Below are positions 17,548 to 26,433 of a stretch of 64,000 nucleotides of DNA, piece after piece. This DNA comes from Lysobacter sp. (GTDB taxonomy: Bacteria; Pseudomonadota; Gammaproteobacteria; Xanthomonadales; Xanthomonadaceae). Below the pieces are notes generated by a model. The model was not told the DNA's origin and did not search any database. It saw only the letters and a program-made list of their open reading frames with translations. The position numbers were made by a program, and so were the translations under genes. Each line of letters starts with the position of its first letter. Position 1 is the stretch's first letter. The stretch spans positions 1 to 64,000 of the forward strand of contig JAHCAU010000008.1 of NCBI GenBank assembly GCA_019634715.1, in the 5' to 3' direction.

Positions 17548-20500
17548 GTGGACGATTTCGAAAGCAGCCTATCGCAGAAGGGCACCAGAGTTCGATCACG
17601 CCATGACGCCGGTCTGGTCGGTGAATCCACCGGTCGCGCCCGTGACGACGGCGACGGCCTGATGGTGCAGGTCCGCTTCCCGGGCCAGCAGCCACGCTTC
17701 GAGATGGCCGAGGACTTGGAGCCGGCCGACACCGAGCTCGACGACCGCGAACAGGTGCTGGCCGGCAAGTTCGCCAGCGCCGCACACCTGCGCAAGCGGC
17801 TGACCTCGGTCCAGTTGGCCGGCCAGCTGTCGGAAATGATCTACAGCTTGGATACCACCGATACCCAGTTCATGCCGCACCAGTTCAAGCCACTGCTTGC
17901 GCTGCTGGATTCGCCTTCCAAGGGGGTGCTGATCGCGGACGAAGTCGGTCTGGGCAAGACCATCGAGGCCGGGCTGATCTGGACCGAGCTGCGCTTCCGC
18001 ACCCATGCCACCCGTCTGTTGGTGGTTTGCCCGGCCGTGCTGTGCGACAAGTGGAAGCAGGAGCTGTATCGCCGCTTCGGCACCACCGCCCAGGTGATGA
18101 ATGCCCGCGAGCTGTTGCAACACTTGCAGCAAGGCGAGGCCGCACCCAAGGTGCCGGCCATCATCTGCAGCCTGCAGGGCATCCGTCCGCCGACCGACGC
18201 CACCGATGACGATGCGAACACCAAGTCGGCCGTCGTACGCTTGGCGCGCCACCTCAATGACGCGCAAGGCCAGACCCTGTTCGACCTGGTGGTGATCGAC
18301 GAAGCGCACTACCTGCGCAATCACCAGACCTCTTCGGCCTTTCTCGGCCAGCTGCTGCGTCCGGTGGCCGAGTACTTCGTCCTGCTCTCGGCCACGCCAG
18401 TCAACAACCGCAGCACCGATCTGTTCAATCTGGTGTCGCTGGTGGATCCGGACCAATTCCGCTTCGAGGGCGAATTCGAGAACGTGCTCGGCGCCAACCG
18501 GCCGCTGGTGCGCCTGGCCAACCAGCTCAAGCGGCCGGAGGCCAGCATTGGCATGGTGCGCGAAGCGCTGGATGAGGCCGAGCTGCATTGGCTGTTCCGC
18601 AACAGCGAAAGCCTGAAGCTGCTCAAGGAGAGCCTGGGCGAACGTGACGATGCCGAGGTGATGGCGCCGGAGGAGCGCGTGGCGATGAACCATCGCCTAG
18701 AGCGCGTCAATCTGCTGGGGCAGGTGATCGTCCGCTCGCGCAAGCGCGAGGTGCTCGAGAACCGTGTGGAACGTCTGGTGCGGAACTTCCCGGTGCCGAT
18801 GACCACTGTCGAGCAAGACTTCTACCAGCGGGTGACCGAGGCGGTGATCTCCTACGGCCTGTACAATGGCGGGATACAGGGCTTCCTGCTGGCCACGCCG
18901 CAGCGGCAGATGTCCAGTTGCATGTTCGCGGCGGCATCGCGCTGGCTGGGGCGTGCCGGCGAATGGAGCGAGGAAGAGGCCGAGGCTTTCGCTTACGACG
19001 CCTTCGGCGAGGATATCGAGCCCAGTGAGCTGACCTCAGTGTCGGGACATGTTGCGCGTGCGCTGGCGGGCCATGTCGACCTGAAGGCATTGCGTGCCCA
19101 TGACTCCAAGTACGAACAGCTCGAGGCGCTGCTGAAAGAATACGCTCGCGACTATCCCCAAGAGAGGGTCATCGTCTTCAGCTACTTCCGAGACACGCTC
19201 GGCTACCTGAAGGAGCGGCTGGAGTCGGTGGGCATCCCGGTTCTGGTCGTAATGGGAGGCGACGACAAGCAGGCCCGCATCGACGAGTTCCAGCAGTCCG
19301 ATCACTACAAGGTGCTGTTGGCATCGGAAGTGGCGGCGGAAGGTGTGGACTTGCAGTTCATGCGCTTCCTGGTCAATTACGATCTGCCCTGGAACCCGAT
19401 GCGGGTGGAGCAGCGCATCGGCCGCATCGACCGTATCGGCCAGCAGGCGCAGGCCATCTCGATCGCCAACCTAGTCTACCGGGATACGATCGACGACCGC
19501 ATCCTGACCCGCCTGTTCGAGAAGCTGAAGCTTTTCGAAGATGCCTTGGGTTGCACGGAAGACGTGTTGCAGGACGGTATCAGTCTGTTGACCCGCGACC
19601 TGCTGAGCGGACATCTGACGCCGGAGCAGCAGGAGCGGCGCATCGACCAGGCGCGCGCGGTGATGGAGCAGAACCGCCGCAACATGGCCGAAATACAGGA
19701 GCACGAGGCCGATTTCGTGGGCCTGGGCGAGTTCGTGCGCAACAAGGTTTCGCACGCGCACGACACCCAGCGGCGCATCACCGACCAGGACTTGCAGCTG
19801 CATATCCGCGAGTATCTAGAGGAGAACGCGCCCGGCTACGCGATGCGGATGGATCCCGGTGGCGCCACCGGCAGCATACGCCTGGGCGCAGACGCCACCG
19901 CGAAACTGATCCGCTTCCGCGAAAGCCGCCAGCTGCCTCGCTCGAAGCTGGAAGGCGGCGGAGACTGCGAGGTGGTAATCCGCAACCACGTCAATCGTGG
20001 CGAGCATCCGCCCAAGTACGAGCTGATCAATCAGTACCATCCACTGGTGCGCATGATCGCCGACTATGAGAGCCGCAGCCAGCATCGCGACCTGGTGGTA
20101 GCCGCCGAGGTGGAGCTGGCGCAACTCGGGCTGGACATCTCACCGGGGGACTACGCCTTTGCGGCAGAGATCTGGCAGTTCGAAGGTGCGCGGCGCGAGG
20201 AGACCATTCGCGCATGCTTCCTGCCTGTGCGCGGAGGCGAACCGATCAGTGGGGAAGGCGGCTTCGACCTGGTCAATGCATTGCGCGCACAAACCCGGGA
20301 CTGGGTGGACATCGGGCCGTGCCTGCCTGACAAAGCCGCTGCCGCCGAGTTGCTGGAAGGCACGAAGGCGGCATTGCTGCGCCAGTTCCGCGAAGCGAGG
20401 CGAGCTTTCCAGGCCGAGAACGCCGACCGCATCCGCATCCAGCGCCAAAGCCTGGCGCGCAACCTGGAGCGCCGTATCGGCAAGCTCGATCTGGCGATGC

Positions 20501-20667
20501 AGCGGGTGGCCGAATCGCATCGCGCCAACTACCGGCGTATGGCGGAGGGGCAGATCCGCGACTTGCGCCAGAAGCATGATGTGGCGGTTGCCGGCCTGGA
20601 TCAGCGAGAGCAACCCAGTGTGACACGCAGTGGATTGATTTCAGGATTCGTCAGGATCAGGGGCTGA
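17548..20667 (+). CDS. SNF2/RapA-like superfamily 2 ATPase
   Basis: This 1039-residue protein contains both RecA-like lobes of a SNF2 translocase. Motif I is DEVGLGKTIEAGLI (about residue 130), motif II is VVIDEAHYLRN, motif III is LLSATPVNN, and the second lobe has ASEVAAEGVDLQ and the arginine-finger motif EQRIGRIDRIGQ. The long C-terminal part (about 700-1039) is charged and partly coiled-coil and has no named domain that I can see. The GTG start at 17548 follows a GAGG element. Four bases separate it from an Hsp70/actin-like gene. Codons are less GC-biased than in flanking genes, suggesting acquisition. SNF2 proteins occur in several defence systems (for example DISARM DrmD), but no DISARM partner genes are present. 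Confidence 0.85.
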   Translation: MDDFESSLSQKGTRVRSRHDAGLVGESTGRARDDGDGLMVQVRFPGQQPRFEMAEDLEPADTELDDREQVLAGKFASAAHLRKRLTSVQLAGQLSEMIYSLDTTDTQFMPHQFKPLLALLDSPSKGVLIADEVGLGKTIEAGLIWTELRFRTHATRLLVVCPAVLCDKWKQELYRRFGTTAQVMNARELLQHLQQGEAAPKVPAIICSLQGIRPPTDATDDDANTKSAVVRLARHLNDAQGQTLFDLVVIDEAHYLRNHQTSSAFLGQLLRPVAEYFVLLSATPVNNRSTDLFNLVSLVDPDQFRFEGEFENVLGANRPLVRLANQLKRPEASIGMVREALDEAELHWLFRNSESLKLLKESLGERDDAEVMAPEERVAMNHRLERVNLLGQVIVRSRKREVLENRVERLVRNFPVPMTTVEQDFYQRVTEAVISYGLYNGGIQGFLLATPQRQMSSCMFAAASRWLGRAGEWSEEEAEAFAYDAFGEDIEPSELTSVSGHVARALAGHVDLKALRAHDSKYEQLEALLKEYARDYPQERVIVFSYFRDTLGYLKERLESVGIPVLVVMGGDDKQARIDEFQQSDHYKVLLASEVAAEGVDLQFMRFLVNYDLPWNPMRVEQRIGRIDRIGQQAQAISIANLVYRDTIDDRILTRLFEKLKLFEDALGCTEDVLQDGISLLTRDLLSGHLTPEQQERRIDQARAVMEQNRRNMAEIQEHEADFVGLGEFVRNKVSHAHDTQRRITDQDLQLHIREYLEENAPGYAMRMDPGGATGSIRLGADATAKLIRFRESRQLPRSKLEGGGDCEVVIRNHVNRGEHPPKYELINQYHPLVRMIADYESRSQHRDLVVAAEVELAQLGLDISPGDYAFAAEIWQFEGARREETIRACFLPVRGGEPISGEGGFDLVNALRAQTRDWVDIGPCLPDKAAAAELLEGTKAALLRQFREARRAFQAENADRIRIQRQSLARNLERRIGKLDLAMQRVAESHRANYRRMAEGQIRDLRQKHDVAVAGLDQREQPSVTRSGLISGFVRIRG

Positions 20668-20671
20668 CCGG

Positions 20672-22366
20672 GTGGATAGGGGGAAGGGGAAATCGAAGTC
20701 GACGCTGGGGGATGCCGCATCGGACTTCATGGCGCAGTGGAAGGCATCCCGGTCTGAGGTGCCGGTGGCGGCCGCCGGGTCCGGGCGTGGCGCGATCTCG
20801 GATCGCGGGAATCGAAACGACAAGCAGACCTTTCGCAGCTGGAAACGCGGCGGTGGCGAGGTAAAAGTCACGAAAGGCACCTCGACCGGCTACGAGAAGC
20901 GTCAGAAGAAGCCGGGCGTGTCTCCACACGACAAGAAGCCGGACGTGCCTGTTTCCACGCCACGAGTCGTCACTCCGGCGCCGCCGCGCATTCCGCCGCC
21001 AGACCCGGCATCCATCACAAAGCCGCCCGTGCGACAGCGCCTGCTCGAGGCCTCGGCTAATGTGGGCGATCTTCGGATTGCCGCTGGGATTTCACGCCCG
21101 CACGGCGTCGCCGGGCTGGCTCCGGTAGTCGAGGCCCAGGACGGCAGGCTTGCCATCCTCGGGCTGGACTTCGGCACCGCGTTCACCAAGGCCGTGGTGC
21201 GCTGGTCCGGCCGCCACTACGCCGTCGACTGGTCCGATGCGGTCGAGGGTGAAGACCACCATCTCTTGGCATCGGTCTTCAGCGAGGCACCGGATGGGCG
21301 CTGCGTGTTGGGCGCACACGAGGTGTCGGGCTGGTCCGTCCGTGAAGGCATCAAGCTTCAGCTGCTGTCTTCCGATGAGGTGAGTGTCGACGAGCGCATG
21401 GCGGACGCAGTGATCTTCATCGCTTTGGCGTTCCGTTATGTGGATGGATGGCTGCGACGGAGCAACCGCGATGTCGAAGACGTGAGATGGCGACTACATG
21501 TCGGCCTTCCGACAAAGTCGTGGGATAGCGACGCCACCACGGAGACGTTCAAGACGGTCGCGCAGGCCGCAAGAGTCCTAGCCTGCATGCCTGGTCCGGT
21601 GACGAGAACCGCGGCGTTTGGGGCGTTGCGGATGACGGACCAGGTCGATAGGCCCGCCGTGGACGTATTCCCCGAGTTCGCGTGCCAGTTGTACTCCTAT
21701 CTTCTGTCGCCGGAGCGAGGGGAGGATCTGCATGCGCTTGTCGATATCGGAGCGGGAACGCTGGACGTTGCCTACTTCAACGTGTTCATGAAAGAGGGCG
21801 AAGCGTTGTTGCCTATCTTCGCGTCTGAGGTGGACAGGCTTGGTGCGCATTACCTCATCGCTGCTCTGTCCGGCGCGAAAAACGCCACCACCTGGAGGGA
21901 TGGTGAGTCCTCCCTATCAGACGAAGAGGTCGGACGAAAGCTCGATTGTCCGCCTAATGATGTATGCAACAGGCGATCCCTGTATCTGAGTTCGGTGGCC
22001 GAGGTGTTCAATCTGGCCACCTGTAGGGCGAAGTTGACGTATCCGACTTCCCCGGCATTCCAGCGGTCGGAGAGCGTTCGCCTGTTCCTGTGCGGTGGTG
22101 GCAGTCGCATTTCCTCGCTGCAGAAGCGTTTTGAACGCATAGCCAGGGAAGCAGCAACTCTTATCGGCATCAGGTTCCAGATTTCGGAGCTGGTCAAGCC
22201 GCGCGATATCGTCGGAAAACTGGAGTCCGGCTTCGACCGTCTCTCCGTTGCCTATGGCCTGAGCCAGAACGCAGCGAACATCGGCAGTGTGATGCGCAGT
22301 GCAACGCTTGAACCCGTCCTAAATAGATCGGCAGTTGAACGCGAAGATCGAGATTCGAGCAGGTAG
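20672..22366 (+). CDS. Hsp70/actin-like (ASKHA) ATPase fused to a basic disordered N-terminus
   Basis: This 564-residue protein has an N-terminal 150 residues rich in K, R, S and P with no predicted fold, followed by an ASKHA ATPase core. Phosphate-1 motif is LGLDFGTAFTKAVV (about residue 167), phosphate-2 motif is VDIGAGTLDVAYF and the adenosine motif is LFLCGGGSR. It is shorter than DnaK and lacks a substrate-binding beta domain, so it is not a canonical chaperone. It uses a GTG start four bases after the SNF2 stop, so the two should be co-translated and may form a complex. It has more A/T-ending codons than core genes nearby. Function is unknown; a defence or DNA-surveillance role is inferred. 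Confidence 0.75.
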   Translation: MDRGKGKSKSTLGDAASDFMAQWKASRSEVPVAAAGSGRGAISDRGNRNDKQTFRSWKRGGGEVKVTKGTSTGYEKRQKKPGVSPHDKKPDVPVSTPRVVTPAPPRIPPPDPASITKPPVRQRLLEASANVGDLRIAAGISRPHGVAGLAPVVEAQDGRLAILGLDFGTAFTKAVVRWSGRHYAVDWSDAVEGEDHHLLASVFSEAPDGRCVLGAHEVSGWSVREGIKLQLLSSDEVSVDERMADAVIFIALAFRYVDGWLRRSNRDVEDVRWRLHVGLPTKSWDSDATTETFKTVAQAARVLACMPGPVTRTAAFGALRMTDQVDRPAVDVFPEFACQLYSYLLSPERGEDLHALVDIGAGTLDVAYFNVFMKEGEALLPIFASEVDRLGAHYLIAALSGAKNATTWRDGESSLSDEEVGRKLDCPPNDVCNRRSLYLSSVAEVFNLATCRAKLTYPTSPAFQRSESVRLFLCGGGSRISSLQKRFERIAREAATLIGIRFQISELVKPRDIVGKLESGFDRLSVAYGLSQNAANIGSVMRSATLEPVLNRSAVEREDRDSSR

Positions 22367-22371
22367 TGAAT

Positions 22372-22395
22372 GTCCGCTTTTGGCCGATTGCGGAC
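22372..22395. repeat. Short hairpin after the Hsp70-like gene
   Basis: GTCCGC and GCGGAC flank a 12-base loop just after the stop codon. It could be a weak terminator or part of a repetitive element. The next 320 bases up to 22721 hold no gene that I can support. Confidence 0.35.
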
Positions 22396-22721
22396 GCTGA
22401 CGAGGGCATGCAAGCACGTCTTAAAGGCCGTATGGCGGATTGGCTGTTGTAGGGTACATAAGTGGAGCGTCATCCCATTCTTTCGGAATCAGCGTTGATG
22501 CTGGCCGGCGCATGACAGCTTCGAGCTGTGCGCCATACAAAATCAAAGGCCAGCGCGGACAGGATGAGATGTGCCCACCGTTGCCGTCCCATCCTCGCAC
22601 CGTGCTCGGCGCGTCAAGGTCGAGGCGAGTTGCTGCGCAAACCTTGACGCGCCTGCGCGCGATGCGATTCCGAATCGCCAACGGCGGCCACAGTGGCTGT
22701 CGGGCGAAACGGAGGTCCGTC

Positions 22722-22913
22722 ATGTCCAAGCCGAAGTCGCAGTTCCAGCCGTCCAATGTCCTGCTGGTCGAAGTCCCGCCCCAGTTCATCGCCCTGTGCG
22801 AAGCCAGCGACGCCAGCCCGCAGGCGGCGCTGCGCGGCATGGCCGCGATGGTCTGCGGCCTGCGCTACGACGAGAACAACCGGCTGCTGCCGCTGGATGG
22901 CTCCGCTGCGTGA
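22722..22913 (+). CDS. Small conserved protein (copy A of a duplicated gene)
   Basis: This 63-residue protein has a strong ribosome binding site (GGAGG, 7 bases before the ATG). It contains VPPQFIALCEAS and ALRGMAAMVCGLRYDE. A near-identical stretch recurs about 576 bases downstream (23340-23489), which supports real coding. It is predicted soluble, with two cysteines, and I do not recognise the family. The differences between the copies fall largely at third codon positions or give conservative changes, as expected for a translated gene. Confidence 0.6.
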   Translation: MSKPKSQFQPSNVLLVEVPPQFIALCEASDASPQAALRGMAAMVCGLRYDENNRLLPLDGSAA

Positions 22914-23006
22914 TGCTTTACCGGGCGCGGGCATTGCCTGCGCCTTCTTGAATATGATCGAAGTGGAAGGCCACATCCGATGTGGCCCAAGACACGGAAA
23001 TGGACT

Positions 23007-23213
23007 TCAGCTTGTGTGGCACGCGGGCGAACAGGTTGCGCATCCATTCGCTGTTGGGTAGGTGCGCTTTGCTTGGGCGACTGCGGTGTGACAACTCGAA
23101 TGTTCACCGAGATCCATGGTCGAATTGGCGCGTGCGAGCCAATAGCATCCGGCGGCATGGACTTCATGGTCTCCGTTCGCTTGCGCCGTACGATTTACGT
23201 AGTATTTGCTCAT
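23007..23213 (-). CDS. Small Cys/His-rich protein
   Basis: This 68-residue protein reads like a widespread small family with the pattern YYVN..AQ.NGDHEVH..GC, then C.TAVA.AK..YP, and ending NGCATCSPACHTS. It has five cysteines and several histidines, consistent with one or two metal sites. I know the pattern from scattered genomes where it often lies in variable regions; its function has not been defined as far as I know. It lies on the opposite strand, between the two copies of the duplicated small gene, so it may have arrived with the rearrangement there. Confidence 0.65.
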   Translation of the reverse strand: MSKYYVNRTAQANGDHEVHAAGCYWLARANSTMDLGEHSSCHTAVAQAKRTYPTANGCATCSPACHTS

Positions 23214-23339
23214 GGTTTTTCACCGGGTGCGCGGAATTGCGCAAGAAAATTCGATCACTCCTGATTCTCATGCGCTGAGAATATCCGGTATCAGATCGGT
23301 ATCAGTTTGGAATCACGGCATGCGCTGCAGCTGACGCAA

Positions 23340-23489
23340 CTGGTCGAAGTCCCGCCCCAGTTCATCGCCCTGTGCGAAGCCAGCGGCGCCAGCCCGCAGG
23401 CCGCCCTGCGCGGCATGGCCGCGATGGTCTGCGGCCTGCGCTACGACGAGGACAACCGGCTGGTGCCGGTGGAGGATGCCGCCGTGTGA
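23340..23489 (+). pseudogene. Truncated copy B of the small gene at 22722
   Basis: From CTGGTCGAAG onward the DNA matches copy A (22764-22913) closely. It encodes VPPQFIALCEAS and ALRGMAAMVCGLRYDE, ending in a stop at the same place. The first 14 codons and the ribosome binding site of copy A are missing; only unrelated sequence and a possible TTG at 23307 lie upstream. It is most likely a duplication remnant, though translation from the TTG cannot be excluded. Confidence 0.55.
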
Positions 23490-23496
23490 TGCTTCG

Positions 23497-23777
23497 CCGG
23501 GCGCGGGTCGTCCCCGCGCCCGGATTCGTGATGGTGGGCATAGGCACTCTGCTTTGATGGTCGCCGTGACGAAAAACCGGTGCGATGAATCGGCACCCTA
23601 TAGGCACAGCCGCGCGATGCCGCACCGGGCGCGGGTCTTCCGCGCCCGGGTTCGTGATGGTGTGCACCGGCACTCTGCTTTGATGGTCACCGTGACGAAA
23701 AGCCGGTGCGATGAATCGGCACCCTATAGGCGCAGTCGCGCGATGCTGCACCGGGCGCGGGTCGTCCCCGCGCCCGG
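23497..23777. repeat. Tandem array of hairpin repeats (family II)
   Basis: Three hairpins with the stem CCGGGCGCGGG lie at 23497-23523, 23625-23649 and 23751-23777, so the period is about 127 bases. Between them is a conserved spacer containing GGTGCGATGAATCGGCACC, which forms a second small stem. Single copies occur at 22921-22944, 26607-26632 and 28311-28337. This is a REP-like family. It fills the gap before the nuclease gene; no gene is supported from 23490 to 23944. Confidence 0.8.
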
Positions 23778-23944
23778 GTTCGCGAGGCGATGCCCGGGCC
23801 CATCGCTTTGAAGGCATCGCGATGCCGGTGATGCGTGGCGGCGTGTGGGCCAGTGTCCCGACGCGGGTCGTCATGCCCGCGTCATTCCCCGGTCATGCGC
23901 AAGCCATAGGCTCGCGCAGCCTGTTTCGGGCCAGGGAGGGGACA

Positions 23945-24799
23945 ATGAAGACGTGGCAGACCGTGTTGTTCGGCGTCGTGCTTGCGATGTTCGCAGGGGG
24001 GGCGGCCGCGGGTTCCTATCTGCGGGTGATGTCGTGGAACACGCTGCATGCCGGCTGGAGCGGGCAGACCGACTGGGCGGGTTATGCGGCGCAGGCATGG
24101 AACCAGTTCGGCAACACCGCGACGGCCCCCAACGGGGTCGACGTGCTGTTCGCGCAGGAAATCATGTACGCCGAGTCTGCGGCGAGCATCGCCTCGGCGC
24201 TGACCGCGCGCAGCGGCGTGACCTGGAACTATCGGGTGACCGCGGCCATCGGGCGCAGCAGCTACAAGGAGCGCTACGCGGTCTTCTTCCGGCCGGATCG
24301 CGTGCAGATCCTGTCCGAGTACGTCTGGAACGACACCGGCGATCATTTCGAGCGCGAGCCACAGATCGTGAAGCTGCGCCACCTGCAGACCGGTGCGGAT
24401 TACACCTTCATCAACTGGCATACGGTGTTCGGCGAGACGGCGCAGCGGCAGGCCGAGATCCAGCGCATCGCGACGGTCTTCAGTTCGATCCAGAACGGCA
24501 GCAGCAGCGATCAGGACGTGATCCTCGTCGGCGACCACAACCGCGATGCGACCTCGCCGTGGTGGTCCACGCTGACCGGGCTGTCGCCTGCGGTCGGCTA
24601 CAAGGTGAACGAGCTGACCTCGATCAACGCCAGTTGCGGTTATGCGAACCGCTACGACCATTTCTGGTTCCAGCCGTCCTACGTGTCCGAGTATTCGGCC
24701 TCGGGCCGCGACTACATCTCCAACCTGTGCGTGTTCCGCGAGCTTTCGGACCATGCGCCGATCTACCTGCAGCTGTATTCCAGCGCCGACACCGATTGA
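23945..24799 (+). CDS. Secreted endonuclease/exonuclease/phosphatase-fold protein
   Basis: This 284-residue protein has a signal peptide (about residues 1-22, ending GGAAAG). It carries the DNase I-like fold motifs: RVMSWNTLH, FAQE (metal-binding glutamate), INWHT, VGDHNRDA (the GDxN motif), RYDHFWF and SDHAPIYL at the C-terminus. These are the residues used for catalysis in this superfamily, so it should be an active secreted nuclease or phosphodiesterase. The closest folds include secreted DNases and CDT-B-like proteins; the substrate is open. The ATG follows AGGGAGGGG. Its stop overlaps the next start (TGATG), so the two are likely coupled. Confidence 0.8.
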   Translation: MKTWQTVLFGVVLAMFAGGAAAGSYLRVMSWNTLHAGWSGQTDWAGYAAQAWNQFGNTATAPNGVDVLFAQEIMYAESAASIASALTARSGVTWNYRVTAAIGRSSYKERYAVFFRPDRVQILSEYVWNDTGDHFEREPQIVKLRHLQTGADYTFINWHTVFGETAQRQAEIQRIATVFSSIQNGSSSDQDVILVGDHNRDATSPWWSTLTGLSPAVGYKVNELTSINASCGYANRYDHFWFQPSYVSEYSASGRDYISNLCVFRELSDHAPIYLQLYSSADTD

Positions 24800-26433
24800 T
24801 GAAGCGCGCCTGGGGCGTGGCCGGGGCGGGCATCGCGATGCTCGTCCTGCTCGGGTGGAGCATCCGGTCCCACGAGCGGGCCGATGCGCTGCGGACAGGG
24901 GACGCGCCGCCGGCCGCACCATCCGTAACTTCGGCCGCCGCGTCTGCGGCCGTGCTCGTTGAGCTCGTGCTGTTGCCCGCTGGCCAGGCGCCTGCCGTCC
25001 CGGCGTCGGTGCGCATCGGTCTGGGCGACGTGCCGCCCGATCAGGCCGCGCGGGCGATGTCCGATCGGGACGCGGGGCCATCGGCGGACGCTTTGCGCTA
25101 CAGCGACCTGGCCATTCCGACGCGCTGGATCGCCGCGCCCGCGCGCCTGCAGGCCGACGGCAGCGTGAAGGTTGGACCGGTGCGCTTGCCCCGGGCGGAT
25201 CGCTACGCATTGCAGGCGCGCGGCGAAGACCCGCTTCAGTTCTATGTGGCCGACTTCACGGCAGGCACCGTGCCGGCGACCGTCGCGCCGATCATCGGTG
25301 CGGGAATGCGCGCGCATGTCTCCGTGAACGACACCGGCATCCTGTTGCGGAGGACGGCGGCATCGACATCGCCCGCCGTCTGGCAGAGGCTCCAGCAATC
25401 GTTCGCCCCGGAATTGCTCGAGGCGTTCAGCGAGCGGCCCTTCCCCGTTGCGGATCGCCAGTCGCTCGCGCCATTCGCACCGGGTCCCGTCGACATCATC
25501 CTCGTGGTCGCTGGCGTGGAAGCGGAGCGCAGGCAGGTGGTGCTGCAGCCCGGGCGCATCACGGACATCCGCTTCGATCCGGCGCGGCAGGCCGTGGCGC
25601 GTGCCGTCTCCGTCGATCTCGAACTCGAATTCGTCCGGAAAGGCGATGGCAGGCCGGTCCCGGGTCTGCAGGTGGACTGGCTGAGCGGTCGCGCGCAGCT
25701 GCGCAGGACGAGCGATGCACGTGGCCGCGTCGTGTTCGCCGGACTGGACCGGCAGCAGGAGCACCAGTTCAGCCTGCATGCGACCGCACCCGGCAGCGGC
25801 CTGCCGGAGTGGCCGGAACGCATGCCGCTGCAGGTCACGCCGCAGGCACTCGACGCTGCCGTTGCCGATGGCAGGAGCGTGCGCCACCGAGTGGAACTGG
25901 CGCCGTTGCGATGGCTGGTGGCGCGCTTGCCGGACGATGCATCGAACCTTCGCCCGTCCGGGCACTCTCCGTATCCCATCCATGTCCTGCAGCGCCTGCG
26001 CGATGGCCGCTGGACGGACACGGCCGCAGATCACTTCATCCCGACGCCCGACGGACTCGCGGTATCGATCGCCGAACCCGGGACGTACCGCATCGCCTCG
26101 GTCCTGTCGCCGTGGCGTGCGCTCGAATCGTCGGCCGCCGACGTGAAGGCAGACGCACGGCAATCCGTCGAGTTCACTCGCCCGCGCGCGTCCGACGTCA
26201 CCGTGACGGTGCTGCAGGCGGGCAGGGCGCTGTCCAATGCACCGGTCCAGGTCATCGGACCGATCGGCAGCCTGCCCCCGGAACAGCTCCGGACGGATGC
26301 AGGCGGTCGCGTGAAACTCGCGGCAGCGACCGTGCCGTGGATCCGCATGGAAGCGCCCGGCACCGAGCAGGTCGTCGTTCGCCTGTCCGGTGCGCAGATC
26401 GTGGCCGAGCTCGGTCCGCAGCATTCGGATTGA
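24799..26433 (+). CDS. Membrane-anchored protein with Ig-like/carboxypeptidase-regulatory-like repeats, unknown function
   Basis: This 544-residue protein starts with a single hydrophobic helix (GVAGAGIAMLVLLGWSI) followed by an Ala/Pro linker. The rest is mostly beta-strand and contains units of the type G.PVPGLQVDW...RTSDARGRVVFAGL and G.ALSNAPVQV...LRTDAGGRVKL, which look like carboxypeptidase-regulatory-like or Big-type domains. It has no catalytic motif that I can see. It overlaps the secreted nuclease gene, so a role in holding, exporting or restraining that enzyme is possible but unproven. Confidence 0.6.
   Translation: MKRAWGVAGAGIAMLVLLGWSIRSHERADALRTGDAPPAAPSVTSAAASAAVLVELVLLPAGQAPAVPASVRIGLGDVPPDQAARAMSDRDAGPSADALRYSDLAIPTRWIAAPARLQADGSVKVGPVRLPRADRYALQARGEDPLQFYVADFTAGTVPATVAPIIGAGMRAHVSVNDTGILLRRTAASTSPAVWQRLQQSFAPELLEAFSERPFPVADRQSLAPFAPGPVDIILVVAGVEAERRQVVLQPGRITDIRFDPARQAVARAVSVDLELEFVRKGDGRPVPGLQVDWLSGRAQLRRTSDARGRVVFAGLDRQQEHQFSLHATAPGSGLPEWPERMPLQVTPQALDAAVADGRSVRHRVELAPLRWLVARLPDDASNLRPSGHSPYPIHVLQRLRDGRWTDTAADHFIPTPDGLAVSIAEPGTYRIASVLSPWRALESSAADVKADARQSVEFTRPRASDVTVTVLQAGRALSNAPVQVIGPIGSLPPEQLRTDAGGRVKLAAATVPWIRMEAPGTEQVVVRLSGAQIVAELGPQHSD

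Noticed and set aside
17548..20667. DISARM (DrmD-like SNF2) locus
   Set aside because: No DrmA, DrmB, DrmC or methyltransferase gene lies in the neighbourhood; the only partner is the Hsp70-like gene.
20672..22366. Canonical DnaK chaperone
   Set aside because: No substrate-binding beta domain or EEVD-like tail, no DnaJ or GrpE nearby, and an unusual basic N-terminus.
22421..22840. 139-residue minus-strand frame before and across the small gene at 22722
   Set aside because: It runs antisense to a gene with a good ribosome binding site and a conserved copy downstream, and its composition looks random.
22980..23278. Plus-strand frames of 94 and 98 residues opposite the Cys/His-rich gene
   Set aside because: The minus-strand product has a recognisable conserved pattern; these two do not.
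23497..23777. Possible CRISPR array
   Set aside because: The period is about 127 bases, there are only three units, the spacers are nearly identical and each unit is a GC-rich hairpin. No cas gene is present.
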